64,000 bases of DNA from Salvia splendens (GCF_004379255.2 NC_056046.1:13888001-13952000), one strand, 5' to 3'; counted from the stretch's first letter, positions 34,190-45,357 are shown. Notes: generated by a model from the sequence alone, not told the origin. Translations and numbers: made by a program.

Positions 34190-34550
34190 GGTGGCGTGTT
34201 TATGTTAAAAATGCCGACCTCATTAGCGTTTTTTAATTGAACACGCCAACTACATTGGCGTTTTTTTAATTGAACACGCCAACTACATTGGCGTTTTTAT
34301 AATTGAACACGCTAACACAATTGGCATTTTTTCGTGTAACACGCCGATTACGTTGGCGTTTTTTAACGTAGCTGTATTTGGAGAAAATACAGCTAAAATA
34401 TGACGAAATTATAAAACGCCAATGTTGTTGGCGTCGTTACTTATAGAAACGCCAATGCGGTTGGCGTTTTTTTCATATATGGAAGAGATAACAAAATGAG
34501 TACCTTTACGTTATTTTAAACGTAAAGTACCCTAGAAACCCGATTTTTCG
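34190..34550 (-). repeat. Right TIR of the Mutator-like element
   Basis: Holds about seven ACGCCAAC..TTGGCGT palindromes separated by linkers such as TTTTTAATTGAAC, then the complement of TTATCTCTTCCATATATG, and ends CCCGATTTTTCG. It is longer in palindrome count than the left TIR. Confidence 0.8.
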
Positions 34551-34559
34551 ATGAAGAGA

Positions 34560-34950
34560 TGGATAGCTAATTGAACTTTTAATTTTCTTTTTTCCCTTCA
34601 ATCATTGTAGGACCCATAACTGGGTACTATACGACAATAAACTCGTAATTAGAACTAGAGTGCATTTAATGTCTGAATTTTGTCACTCCTTTCAATGATG
34701 TACGCCGATCTATTTTGAAGAGATTTTGTTTTGTATATTGAATTTAAAACAAATTTATTTCATAAAAATATGAGTATATAATAATACTATAAGAATTAAT
34801 GCATAATTAGTATTGGTAAAATAAGATAGATGAGGACAAAAGTAGTCAAAGTAGTGTTAGTGGATAGTGACATTCACTTTATTATTACCCCCTCCGTCCG
34901 AAAAGTAGTCAAAGTAGTGTTAAAGGATAGTGACATTCACTTTATTATTA
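34560..34950. other. Displaced upstream region of the SPX-MFS gene, with a short tandem duplication
   Basis: No gene. A segment of about 60 bases starting AAAAGTAGTCAAAGTAGTG-like sequence and ending CCCCCTCCGTCC is present twice (about 34846-34903 and 34904-34965), a tandem duplication at the edge of a MITE. Confidence 0.5.
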
Positions 34951-35673
34951 CCCCCTCCGTCCCATAGATATAGACCATATTTTCTTTTTCGTATGTGTCA
35001 TACAAATAGTCTATATTCATTTATGACAACTTTTTTCTCATTCTCTTCTCCCTTCGCCTGTGAATAAGAGTCTCATTCCTATCAGGTACTGGTTTTAAGA
35101 AATGATAAGAAAAGTGAGTGGAAAAAAATTAGTGGAATTTGAGTCCCACTTGTATATACTCCCTCTGTGCCAACTAAGTTGAAACATAACTTTTGGGCAT
35201 GGAGATTAAGAAATTGTGTTGAAAAGTAAGAGAGATGAATAAAGTATGAAAGATAAAGAAAGAGTAAAGTAGGTGATAGAGTACAATAGGAGTGATTGTA
35301 TGTTTTGTTTTTAGTCAAAAAAGAAAATGACTTAACTTAGTTTGGATATCCAAAAAAGGAATACGACTCAACTTAGTTGGGACGGAGGGAGTATTAGTTT
35401 TAAAGATATGTGGGTGGAGGGACTATTAGTTTTAAGGATATGTGGAGCAGCTTTATCATTTATAGTAATTATGAATCGGTACTCCTATTCGCGGACGGAC
35501 CAAGATGGAAAAACGAGACTCCTATTCACGGACGGTGGGAGTACTTTATTATTTATGGTCTCACTATCCACTACACAATTTTAACTAATTTTTCTCATTC
35601 TCTCATACTTTACCAATTATGCATTAAAACACGTGTCAATACCAAATGGTCTATTTCTATGGGACGGATGAAG
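34951..35673. mobile_element. Stowaway-type MITE enlarged by nested insertions
   Basis: Ends CCCCCTCCGTCCCATAGATA and, inverted, CTTCATCCGTCCCATAGAAA, flanked by TA. It encloses the MITE at 35159-35391 and further MITE-derived fragments (about 35400-35590). Confidence 0.6.
35159..35391. mobile_element. Stowaway-type MITE (nested)
   Basis: CTCCCTCTGTGCCAACTAAG at the left and the near-inverse of it before GGAGGGAGTA at the right, with TA duplication. Confidence 0.7.
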
Positions 35674-36961
35674 TACTATTTATTAAATTGTAATAGTTGG
35701 TTATAGTGGTATAAGTTGTAAATAAATTGATGTTATGAATAATGAGTTGGGAGAATTTTTCATGAATGTAAATGCTCATATTTTTGTGAGATTGACAAAA
35801 TAGAAAGTGTACATATTTTTATGATATCAAAGAATTGTATTAATACGAGAAAATACTTTTTTTATCAAAAATGAAATGTATAATGTCTTTTGTGGGATAA
35901 ATAAAAAAAATGTGATATAGTATAACATTATTTGCGGTCTTTATTCTTTAAAATTGTCATCACGTTATGATACTATTTTGCTCTTATTAGCTTGATAGTG
36001 GGGTAGTATAATTTTATTGTTTGGATTTTTTATTTTTATTTTTGGAAAGTGGGAGAACTATACTTTTTTGTGTGTGTTGGCATATTCCAAACTATCCATT
36101 AATTATGAACCATCCATTATTTAGGTTTTCTATCCATTAAAAATATGAAAATTTAAAATAATACGAGAATTAATGCACAACTAGTGAAGTAGGAGATAGA
36201 CGGAGAAGGGTAGTTGAGTATTGTTCGTGAATAGTGTGACCAGTGGCGGATCCAGGTGGGCTCGGGTGCCACCGGCCCCGGCGTGCAGCCGGAAGGCTAC
36301 TTTCTTCGCCCTCCGACCCTACGGTATTCGTGTCTTCGCCCCACCTCACGCAGTGTGAGATTATGAGAGGAGACTGAGCATAGAGAGAAGAAGGAAATGA
36401 GTTCGGAATCCGGCGGCGGCATCACGACAGGGGAGGCAGTTGTCGAGATGGTGAGAATACAAAAGAGTTCTTCCAATTTTTCATTTCGAAGAGAGATGAA
36501 TGGAAAAAGATTTTGCGCAGAGAGAGATGAGAGAGAAGGGGATGTCATTATTATTTCTTCTAGCCTATATTCACATTGTGAACTACAAATAAATTTTACC
36601 TCGTGAACTACAATTAAATTGTTATCATCAATAACTAAATTTAATAGATTAAATATCTTCAATTATGTGGTGGAGACGTGGAGTATTTAATTTTACAATG
36701 TGCTTTGAATTTTTTATTTATTTGTATTAATTCTCAAAAGTCCATTAAAAATATATTCCAATCTAATAATTTCAATTAATGTTGAATGCTCGTATATTTT
36801 TTATATATCAAAATCAACTTATCTAAAATAAACAAATACTTATATAAATTAAATAATTTTTAATTTCTTCTATTTAATTGTATAATGTAAAATTTCAACC
36901 TTATTATTCATATTTAAATAATTTAAATTTTAAAAAATTTGGGATGTTACTAAAATGCATA
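35674..36961. other. Spacer with a hAT-like fragment
   Basis: AT-rich without a recognised gene. At 36241 CAGTGGCGGATCCAGG resembles the left terminus of the hAT element at 9088-9621, but no right end was found. The following GC-rich stretch (to about 36340) and short open frames at 36297-36662 show no family resemblance. Confidence 0.45.
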
Positions 36962-37161
36962 CTCCTCCGACCCCCAATAAACGAACTCATATTCATTTTT
37001 AGCACGTCCAACTAGAGTAACTCGTTTTTTTATCAAAATATAATAAAATTTATCTTACTTTATTATCTATTTGATTCTTTATTTAATCTTATCTCCTAGT
37101 ACTTTATTATTTTCTACTTAAATACTTTTTTAAATTTCATATCCAAAAGACGCAGAGGAAG
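36962..37161. mobile_element. Stowaway-type MITE
   Basis: CTCCTCCGACCCCCAATAAA at the left and ACTTCCTCTGCGTC inverted at the right, flanked by TA. Confidence 0.55.
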
Positions 37162-37212
37162 TATGTTGTTTTCAGAATCGATACTCATATGAATTATTAA
37201 AATTAAAATATA

Positions 37213-37449
37213 CTCCCTTCGTTCGCCATTAGGAGTCCCGGTCACTTTTGCGCACTCATTTTGTAAAAATGATAATAAATAGTTAAAGTGGAGAAATGGT
37301 AAAGTAAGAGAGAGAATAATGTTGTGAAGAGTCTTCTTAGCATTATTCTCTCTCTTACTTTACCATTTTTCCACTTTAACTATTTATTATCATTTTTACA
37401 AAACGAGCGCGCAAAAGTGACCGGGGCTCCTAATGGCGGATGAAGGGAG
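37213..37449. mobile_element. Stowaway-type MITE, near-perfect foldback
   Basis: CTCCCTTCGTTCGCCATTAG and its inverse at the right end, TA duplication. The internal arms around 37300 (AGAGAGAATAATG) pair with those near 37345. Same family as 16447-16876 and 55868-56075. Confidence 0.85.
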
Positions 37450-37688
37450 TATGTTTATAAAAATAATTATAAATATACATTATTATTAGTGTTTATTGAG
37501 TTGTAATGGTGGATTATAGTGATATAAGTTGTAAATAAATTGATGTATATGAGTAATGAGTTGGAAATAACTTTTCATAAATCGAAATGCCCATATTTTT
37601 ATGGGACAAACAAAAATAGAAAGTGCACATATTTTTATGTGAAACAGATGGAGTATATATTTCCTGACAGACTCTTACCTTCAACTAA

Positions 37689-38072
37689 GAGCAACAGCAA
37701 TGGCGCCCGTCCCGGCGGAATTCTGACCTGCGTGCCGGAAGTCCGCGCGGGACGTCCGCCATTGTGCAAGGAGGCACGGATACGGACATCCGCTGCGGAC
37801 ACCGGAGTTCCGCGGCGTTCCGTGGATATCCGTCGCGGCGTCCGTGCGGACGTCCGCCATTGCGTTGACTCCCACGGACGTCCGCGCGGACGTCCCGATT
37901 ATTGCATTAATTTTTTTTATTGTGGGAAGTCCGTCGGGATGTCCTTGGGAATGTCCGCCACTGTGCAGTGGGATATCCGTATGACGTGGCATCCGCAGTG
38001 GGATGTCCGTATGATGTGGAAGGAGGTGTTTTTGGGATGTCCGTCGGGACATCCGCACCACTGCTAATGCTC
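37689..38072. mobile_element. GC-rich Harbinger-like MITE
   Basis: GAGCAACAGCAATGG at the left and the inverse of GAGCATTAGCAGTGG at the right form imperfect ends; TAA precedes the left end, but the right target copy is not clear. The interior is a run of GGACGTCCG/GGATGTCCG motifs far richer in GC than its flanks. Open frames through it are compositional. Confidence 0.5.
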
Positions 38073-39203
38073 GAAACTAATGCTTGCATATCATAATTTT
38101 GAATTTTATTTTCTCTTACGTGCCTTGCTAAGGAATTGGTGTTCAATTTCAATCATTGATTAGAGATGTTAATCGGGCTAACTCGTTTGGATTGTCGGGC
38201 TATTTAGGTTATGAATTTTTTAGGCTGTAAATTTTCGACTCTAATTGTAATCCACCGCGTTTCAGGCTAATCCATCAGGCTTTTCAGCCCAAAAAGATTT
38301 TAAAAACAGTCTCCTGTAATCAAAATTTTTTGGTAAAATAATTCTAAATTTCAGTTATTTTTTCATATTAATTTTAAAGTTACATAAAATCTATAAATTT
38401 TCATGATTTTCATTTTTAAGTGAAAATGAGTCTTTCATCTCGATGAATCAATTAATTAAAGCAATAAATTTATAATATGCATGTCATGTAATTTCAACTG
38501 AAGTACTTAATAAAACTTGAATTGTTCTTTTCATATTGCAAAAGGTGTATAATAATTGTAAGAATGGTATTATGCAGTTTTTGCAATAAAAATATTGAGT
38601 CATGTGTGCATGAATGTGAACCTTTATCCATGGTGCGAAATTGAGAATGTAACTAAAATTGAATCTTTCTATTGCCATAAACTCATAATTCATAAGTTTC
38701 GATCCCTTGAAGGAGTATTTATAGTAATAAAACAAATACCACACTATGCATCCAATATAATGCTATTACTGAAAAATAAAATAGAAATACTATTGAAGAA
38801 TACGATATAATCAGCCATATATTGTAAATTACGTGTATAGAATTAATTATACTATCTCCATTATTGAAAAATAAAAATATTTAAAACGGTACAAATTTAA
38901 TGCATAATTAGTGAAGTAAGATAAAAAATTAGTGAAACAAGAAAAAAATAAAAAATAGATAACATAAAAGTGAGGAAGAGCAAAAGTATTGAAAATAATG
39001 TGCAGTTTATATCTTAAAATAAAAAAAAATTTTAAAAATTATTTTAATGAACGACCCAAAATAATAATAGTTTTTATTTTTAAGTACAAGTATAACTTTT
39101 TAATTGAGTAATAAAGAAAGAAAAATTATTATAGAATACACATGTTAAGATTTGATTGGGCATGAGCATGGTGACATAGTAGCTCTCTAGAATCACCTAT
39201 CAG
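38073..39203. other. AT-rich spacer upstream of the heat-shock gene
   Basis: About 1.1 kb with no recognised gene, TIR or LTR. Confidence 0.5.
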
Positions 39204-39228
39204 ACTCTGGAATGCTCCATAATATTCT
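39204..39228 (+). promoter_or_regulatory. Heat-shock element
   Basis: Units in strict 5-base phase: CTC, GAA (39210-39212), CTC (39215-39217), TAA, TTC (39225-39227), an imperfect form of the alternating nTTCn/nGAAn site bound by heat-shock factors. It lies about 35 bases upstream of the TATA box. Confidence 0.6.
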
Positions 39229-39260
39229 ACCGAAAGAAAAGCACCATTTTCTTTCTGGTG

Positions 39261-39268
39261 TATAAATA
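39261..39268 (+). promoter_or_regulatory. TATA box of the small heat-shock protein gene
   Basis: TATAAATA, 93 bases before the ATG at 39361 and just downstream of the heat-shock element; transcription would start near 39293. Confidence 0.75.
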
Positions 39269-39360
39269 CATATCTCATCGCAATCCAATCCACCACAGAA
39301 ACAAACACTTTGAACGCCATTTCGTAGTAATTCACTCGCTCTCATCAATCACCAATCGCA

Positions 39361-39807
39361 ATGTCTCTCATTCCCAGCTTCTTCGGCCGCCGCAGCTCCG
39401 ATCCTTTCTCCCTTGATCTGTGGGACCCTTTCCGCGACTTGGGCGTGGGGTCCGGCAGCGAGACGTCCCAGTTCGCGGCGACTCGCGTGGACTGGAAGGA
39501 GACGCCGGAGGCCCACGTGTTCAAGGCCGACGTGCCCGGCCTCAAGAAGGAGGAGGTCAAAGTAGAGGTGGAGGAAGGGAATGTCCTCCAGATCAGCGGT
39601 GAGCGCAGCCGTGAGAAGGAGGAGAAGAATGACACCTGGCACCGCGTCGAGCGGAGCTCTGGCAAATTCCTCCGGCGCTTCCGCCTTCCGGAGAACGCTA
39701 AGGCTGATCAGGTTAAGGCGAGTATGGAGAATGGGGTGCTGACCGTGACGGTGCCTAAGGAGGAAGTGAAGAAGTCTCAGGTCAAAGCCATTGATATATC
39801 TGGCTGA
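39361..39807 (+). CDS. Class I cytosolic small heat-shock protein (HSP20, about 17 kDa)
   Basis: Intronless, 148 aa. The N-terminus [20 protein letters not shown] is the class I (CI) signature. The alpha-crystallin domain runs from about residue 40 ([20 protein letters not shown]) to about 135, with [16 protein letters not shown] and [12 protein letters not shown]. The C-terminal IDI fits the I-x-I motif that docks neighbouring dimers. Members form dodecamer-like oligomers and hold unfolding proteins during heat stress for ATP-dependent chaperones. A TATA box and an imperfect heat-shock element sit upstream, so heat induction is likely. No lesions are seen, and the ORF is much richer in GC than its surroundings. 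It is the only clear host gene in the right half of the window. Confidence 0.97.
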   Translation: MSLIPSFFGRRSSDPFSLDLWDPFRDLGVGSGSETSQFAATRVDWKETPEAHVFKADVPGLKKEEVKVEVEEGNVLQISGERSREKEEKNDTWHRVERSSGKFLRRFRLPENAKADQVKASMENGVLTVTVPKEEVKKSQVKAIDISG

Positions 39808-39912
39808 GAATATTATCTTCAATTATGCTTGAAATTTTAATAAGCTATGTACAAATGAAGTGTGTTTCTGGTTTTTATCTTGGATGTATGTATGTGATTT
39901 GAATCCGAATTT

Positions 39913-39918
39913 AATAAA
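39913..39918 (+). terminator. Likely poly(A) signal
   Basis: AATAAA about 105 bases after the stop codon of the heat-shock gene; a near-signal AATAAG occurs earlier at about 39838. Confidence 0.5.
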
Positions 39919-40758
39919 GTGAGGTAAATAAAATATTATCTGTGTATGTTGAAGTTTATATTAGGAAACAAAAGCAAATTAAATAATTATAGCACTCCTA
40001 CTTTGTATGGTCGGAGTGTCTGTGTGTGGATGCATAGCTCAACGGTACTTTTGTTTCGAACTTACAAGAATTATTTTGTGTGAAACAAGTAGTTAATTCT
40101 ATTCTTGAGTGACTAATTTATGAGCATAAATCAAAGTTTTGAGTCCATGCTTCGTCTATACCTTATATTGTTGTTAAAATTCTAGCCAAAAAAACCACTT
40201 GATCAAATTTTGGTCCAATACATAACTTTAAAAATGACTTATTAAATTATACTACAAACTTTAACAAGTTTATTAATTGCCTCGTGGATTTGAATTTTTT
40301 GAACAATTGAGCGTGGCATGGACGCAGAGAATGTTTGACGTGGACGCTTGGAAATGCATGGCTAGTAATAAATTATTATATAATATTATTCCACTACAAA
40401 TTTATACTCTTTCAATTTTATTTTTTCGTCTCTGAAGAGTATATTCTATTTCATTTTTCGTCTGTTCCCAAAGAATATGAACATTTCAATTTTAGAAACA
40501 CTATTCTCTCTAATGAGGTGTGATTCATTCTCCACTAACAATACTTAAAAAACTTTCTCAATCTGTCTCTCTCTTACTTTACCAATAATGCATTAAAACC
40601 CGTGCCGAACCTAAAGTTTATACTCATTAAAAATAAGGAGAGTATATTTTATAAAAAATGGTTTCTTTTATAAAAAAAAGGTTGAAAACATGTTCCTTCC
40701 ATTCTTCTTCTTCGCAATTGTAAAGTTATGATTTTAATAGGGATATAATCAACTTTAA
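39919..40758. other. AT-rich spacer, nothing recognised
   Basis: Between the heat-shock gene and the first Harbinger element. No convincing coding frame or terminal repeat. Confidence 0.5.
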
Positions 40759-41478
40759 GGCCACCGCAACGCGTCATGCGGGTGGCCCGTATTTCATTCC
40801 GTAGTGAGGGAATCGGGGCGGGACCCGTTGCAGCGTCTCGTCCCATCACCAGCCCGTCACGCAACCCGTCCAGCCGCGACGAAACGCGGGACGGCTCGCC
40901 ACGCGCCGAGGCGACGCGGCGCGCTCCCAGGCCATGCGTGACGCCCACTCGCCGTCCCGCGAGTGGGCATCGTCACTCTGACGCAATAATTCATTTTTTA
41001 AAAAATAGGGTTAAATAAAAAAAATAAATAAATAATGTTAAACGGTAATATTACCGTTAATAGAGCCGTTTTTCCTTCTTTTTTTTACTCTATAAATACT
41101 CCTATTTCATCCCCATTTCACACACAACTACACATCTATTCTTCCCAATTCATCTCCATTTCCTCTCCAATTTTCATCTATTATCTCATCACAAAATGTC
41201 CGGCGACAAAAACTCCGGCAGTGGCGGCTCCGGCGCGTGGGATCTCAACGCGTTCGGCGACTGGGGGAGCATGTACAACACATTGTGTGGTTCCGGTTCA
41301 TCGACGCCGGGCACTCAGGGCCGGGAGGGTACCAACCACCCAATTTTGATGTTGATGCATACGCCCGTCCCTCCGCCCTGCGGTATTCGCAGGGATTATC
41401 CCAGATTCGGGAGGATTATCCGGTTCAACCCACTCCGGAAGAAGGCCGGGGCGGGAGAGGCTCCAGGGCGGAGGCGGA
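40759..41478 (+). mobile_element. PIF/Harbinger element, left part (split by 13.8 kb insertion)
   Basis: TAA then GGCCACCGCAACGCG marks a probable left end. The first ~230 bases are GC-rich, then comes an AT-rich leader with TATAAATA-like sequence (41090) and the ORF1 start at 41196. The GC-rich end and leader resemble those of the element starting at 58502. The element resumes at 55285; its right terminus was not identified. Confidence 0.6.
41196..41478 (+). pseudogene. Harbinger ORF1 (Myb/trihelix-like), N-terminal half
   Basis: Opens MSGDKNSGSGGSGAWDLN; after a one-base frame change near 41320 the frame 41237-41478 gives YQPPNFDVDAY and SQIREDYPVQPTPEEGRGG, then GSRAEA where the inserted LTR begins. 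The companion protein of PIF/Harbinger transposases carries a Myb/SANT-like DNA-binding domain and helps import the transposase. The rest of this protein is found at 55285-55865. Confidence 0.65.
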
Positions 41479-41603
41479 TGTGACATCCCTAACCTGAAAC
41501 ATGCATCAATTTGCATATTTATAATATTATTTGTATAATTATATGTTATATAAATAAGTGTGTATGTGTACATAATTTTAGATAGCTAAAATAAATGTGT
41601 ATG

Positions 41604-44007
41604 TGTAATACCCGAAAAAAAAAGAAATTTTGAATATTGTTTTTATTAAGGGATGTTTCTTTTTGTGAATATCTTGTTGTGGATATGATTTTATTTACCT
41701 AAGCAACATGTAATTGAAATAATTAATTAAGCTATGAATTAAAATCCTAATTAACAAATTAAACCTCTTTCTCCCTATTTTCGAAACCCCTCCCCCTCAC
41801 CCCACTATTTTCTCAACCTCCCCACTCCCACATAACCGATACATTATCTCCTTTCCAATCACTCATCGGTTTCTCTCATCTCCCTCTCGCTTTTGTTCTC
41901 AACACCGGTAAGGTCTCTCTCTCTCTTCCTCCCTCTCGGTTCTCACCTTTCCCCCACTCACTCCCTCTCATTGATTTCTTGAATTCATCAAGGTATCACA
42001 CTCTCGCGTACCGATTTGGAGTCGGAGTAGGGAAGGCTTTCGAACTACATTTGAACTCTTCGAGAAGGTAGTCCAAAACCCTATTTCCATACCCGAACCA
42101 CATGCATTTAGGACGTTTTGAATGTTTTAAATGCTGAATAGGTTTTGTGATCATGTGTTTATGTTGAGTATGTTTTCGGTGGTGACTGACAGTGGGTTCC
42201 GACCCCTTTTTGACTGATCAAACGATCTCCTTTTGATACGAAATTTTAACTGTGTAAACTTGGGTGTGTCTTCTGTGTGGTGTGTAAATTTTAGCTTCAT
42301 TGGACGTCGGATGATTTTATAATGATTTTTGTAAGTAAACTGCGCAGTTCTGCGAGATGTACGTTTCTGGGTGATGTGTTTTTGTGCAATGGGTGTGAAT
42401 CTGGGTGTTTTGATATTATGATGTATGTGGGTGTGTTTGGCCAAGGGATGGCTCGGAGGAATCAGCGTTTGGTTCGAGTGTTTTGTGTGTGTTGGCCGAG
42501 AGTTTTAGGGTTTGGCCTAGGGTGGTGTTGTGGAGAGTTTTGGAGGGTTGATCTCGTGTTTTCGGGTGTGTTTTGGGATGTAGAATGTGTGTTGTGAATG
42601 TCGTATAAGGTTTGAGAATCGTTGGTTGGGGGAAAACTGGTGTGCACTTGATCGGGCCAGCGGCCGAGACGCCGAGCCAGATGCCGAGCCAGATGCCGAG
42701 ACAGGTGCCGAGCCAGTGCCGAGAGAGGTGCCGAGACGGGTGCCGAGCCAGGCGGCCGAGACGGTCGGCCGAGGAGCCGAGCCAGGCGGCCGAGACGGTC
42801 GGCCGAGGTGCCGAGCCAGGCCGAGACACCGAGCCTTTTCCGAACCTTTTCCGAGCCAAGTGAGCCGTTTGCACAAGGAGGGTATACCGGGAGTACGAGT
42901 GTTTCGGGTGTGTGTCGTGTGCGCGTCGTGGGTGCGTGGTATGCGTGTCGGGTGCGTGCGTGGTGTGTTTCGGACGTGTGATTCTGTGTGCTTGACTTAT
43001 AGGATGTTGTTAAGTGTGTGTATGTGTAACGTGCTAGATATTGAAGTCATCCACGTAGAAAACATGCATTGTTGACTAAGTCTCGTCTTCCCTGAGTCTA
43101 ATCATGATTCTCATTTATTTATCTTTCAAAAGGGTGATCTTTTACGAGGAAATTGTGGTTGAAGAAGGGAACTATTTAAAAGCTAAGCAATTGAGGTGGG
43201 CTTTTCTACCCTACTATTTTGTGGGTTATCTTTAATACGGACGCTGTTCCGGAAATGTTTATGGAGATGAACTGTTTGTCTTGCCAACTGTTTTGTTTTG
43301 AAACCTATCTGAAGTGGTTTACCACATATGTTTAATCGAATTCGGGTCTGTTGGGCTGCGAACCCTCAGGCTAGTGTACACGAGATCGGGAGCCATCTGA
43401 GAGCAAGTTGGCCGGTCTAGTTGACCTGGGGTGTGGCCACGCCCCTTGTCACCCGTTGGATCAGATAGTGTATGATGGTGGGAATAAGGGTGGCAATATC
43501 TGAAAATGACTGCGTAGTCGAATTTATGAAATATGTTTTAGTGTACTTGGGTTATTTTCTTTACACTTAAAACCCCAAGGTTACACTGTTATGGCATGAC
43601 AAACTATGATTTTGGCGTGTGTCCACTGAGTGCAATAAGTACTCAGCCCTGCATGTTGTTTTCTTAATGTGCAGGTTGAGCGACGATGGGGATGACGGAT
43701 GTTGAGCAATTAAAGTCAAAATTGTGTTTTTACTTTGCCTTTTGGATGGTGTCGTGTCGTCATACCCGGCATTATCTATCTCTTGGTCTGTTCCGCTGCT
43801 TTGTAATCCGATACAATGTTTTCATTTAAACTCTGTTTACTTTAACTTTAGAAATGTCGCTACAGTACATTGTTTTGAAGTGAACTTCCTCTAATTAAAC
43901 GATTTCGGGTCAAGTATTCTTGTTCTCCCCTTTCTTCCCCGCTTCTTTATTCCTCCCCTAGTCGCGGTCCACCGTACTTCTTATCCTTAGGAAATGCGGG
44001 CGTGACA
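41604..44007 (+). repeat. 5' LTR of the Tekay element
   Basis: Contains a GC-rich tandem array near 42665-42845 (33-base unit with GGCGGCCGAGACGGTCGGCC), two full units here against five in the 3' LTR. Open frames through the LTR are not considered genes. Confidence 0.95.
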
Positions 44008-44010
44008 GAG

Positions 44011-44023
44011 TGGTATCAGAGCC
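44011..44023 (+). other. Primer-binding site, initiator Met tRNA
   Basis: TGGTATCAGAGCC three bases after the LTR end, the standard plant Met-initiator primer site. Confidence 0.9.
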
Positions 44024-44581
44024 TAGGTTTTCTTTCTGCTCTGGATCCAAGAGTCTTTTTCTGTTTTGAGTAAGTTTTCAAAAGTGTCATTGGCCCAACA
44101 TCCGACTCATCGCACTCAACCTGAAATGAGGTAATGAAAATTTTGAATTTTTGGAAAGTATATGGAAGTGGAGGAAATTGTGATTTTGGGTTTTGAAAAT
44201 GATTTTTGGAAAGTTTAAGTAAATATTGATGCATGTGGAAGGGTACAAAGTGATGTGAAAAGTTGGAAATTATGAGAGTTATGAACTGTTATTGTGTGTT
44301 GAATTTATATGAAAGCATGTGGCTGATGTGTGATGCTATGATGACGTGAATGTTGATGTGAGCTTTTACGTGTGAATGTGTTGGCCTTTTGAATGATTGA
44401 ACTTAGACGTGAGAGGTTTCACTAGTGCTTCTTGGACCTATAGTAGATAAGGACTTATGGCCTTTGAACACCAGCGGGCTTGGAATTAGAACAGTGATAC
44501 GTCTGCATACACATATCTCTCTCTTCTTCGGTTATGCACCCTGTTTTTATATGCGAGGCGATTGTTTCTGTTTTTCTATAG

Positions 44582-45139
44582 ATGGCGCGTATGTTCCGAA
44601 CCCCGCGACGGAGTGATCGTGATAGACTTAGGGCACAGAGGGTGCTCAGAGAGTATAGAGTGTATCGAAAGAAGGATCACATACCGTTGATTGAGTTCGT
44701 AGCGCACTTCGACACCCCCTGGAGGGCAGCTCAGGAGTTCGGAGTGACAGAGCTTGACGGCATTGAGAAGCTAATAGAATTGCTCCCTGACAGCTGGAAG
44801 GAGTGGGCTGAAAGAACGGCGAGGAGGTACACGTGGCATGAGCCCGTTACCGATGACATGGTGGGCGACATGGCTGGCTTTCGGAAGGCCGTGTATTGTG
44901 CACTGGTAGACTCTCGAGAGGAGCAGCCCCCACAGGATGTGCAAGAGAGGATCGTGTATCAGGACAAGTACGTGAGTATGTACGAGGGTGAGCAAGGGTT
45001 TGAAGATAACTATGAGGAGGAAACCGAAGAGGATCCCGAGGAGGAACCCGAGGTGGCTCCGCAAGGGAATTCCGAGGAGGACGATGACGAAGATCCGGAG
45101 GAAGGGCCTATGGATGAAGATGATCGAGTCGTAGTCTAG
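44582..45139 (+). CDS. Extra ORF between primer site and gag of the Tekay element
   Basis: A 185-codon frame opening MARMFRTPRRSDRDRL, basic at first, with a predicted helical middle (HIPLIEFVAHFDTPWRAAQE, KLIELLPDSWKEWAERTARR) and a strongly acidic tail (EEETEEDPEEEPE and onward). The middle loosely recalls the helical part of Gag proteins, but I cannot assign it. It ends 218 bases before the gag-pol ATG in a different frame. The leader between the LTR and this ORF is about 570 bases. Intactness alongside gag-pol suggests selection or recency; its function is unknown. Confidence 0.6.
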   Translation: MARMFRTPRRSDRDRLRAQRVLREYRVYRKKDHIPLIEFVAHFDTPWRAAQEFGVTELDGIEKLIELLPDSWKEWAERTARRYTWHEPVTDDMVGDMAGFRKAVYCALVDSREEQPPQDVQERIVYQDKYVSMYEGEQGFEDNYEEETEEDPEEEPEVAPQGNSEEDDDEDPEEGPMDEDDRVVV

Positions 45140-45357
45140 AAATAAAATAGTTCGATGTCTTTTTAGTTTTTGCTTTTAGTGTGAACTGCTCTTGTGAAAC
45201 AACGTTTAACCTTCTTTCTTTTAATGAGGATTTGGATTTGATTTATATCCTATGTGTTGTATCTTGAACCACACGAAGTTTTTCTTTTGAGAAATTTTTG
45301 AGAAGGTGGTAATTGTGGATGATATTTGTAGTAACACTTTATGGATATTGAATCAGA

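Larger units (their letters stand above)
25559..34550. mobile_element. Mutator-like element carrying a plant mobile domain ORF
   Basis: The flanking 9-bp duplication is ATGAAGAGA (25550-25558 and 34551-34559). The ends GGGAAAATCGGG and CGAAAAATCGGG are followed by long inverted repeats with TTATCTCTTCCATATATG and then a string of ACGCCAAC/GTTGGCGT palindromes. Inside are a plus-strand plant-mobile-domain ORF, a minus-strand transposase N-terminal remnant, a Stowaway MITE and a nested copia element. Without the copia insertion it is about 3.65 kb, too short for a full MURA transposase, so it is a deletion derivative. Confidence 0.85.

Noticed and set aside
37540..38067. Open frames of 120-175 codons on both strands
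   Set aside because: They lie in a GC-rich MITE made of GGACGTCCG-type motifs; both strands are open because of composition and neither protein shows a known domain.
39349..39822. Antisense open frame over the small heat-shock protein gene
   Set aside because: It is the GC-rich shadow of the HSP20 gene, which has the family motifs, TATA box and heat-shock element on the plus strand.
42587..43075. Open frames in the Tekay LTRs (also 50747-51497)
   Set aside because: They run through the GCCGAG minisatellite and differ between the two LTRs; such frames are expected from the composition.
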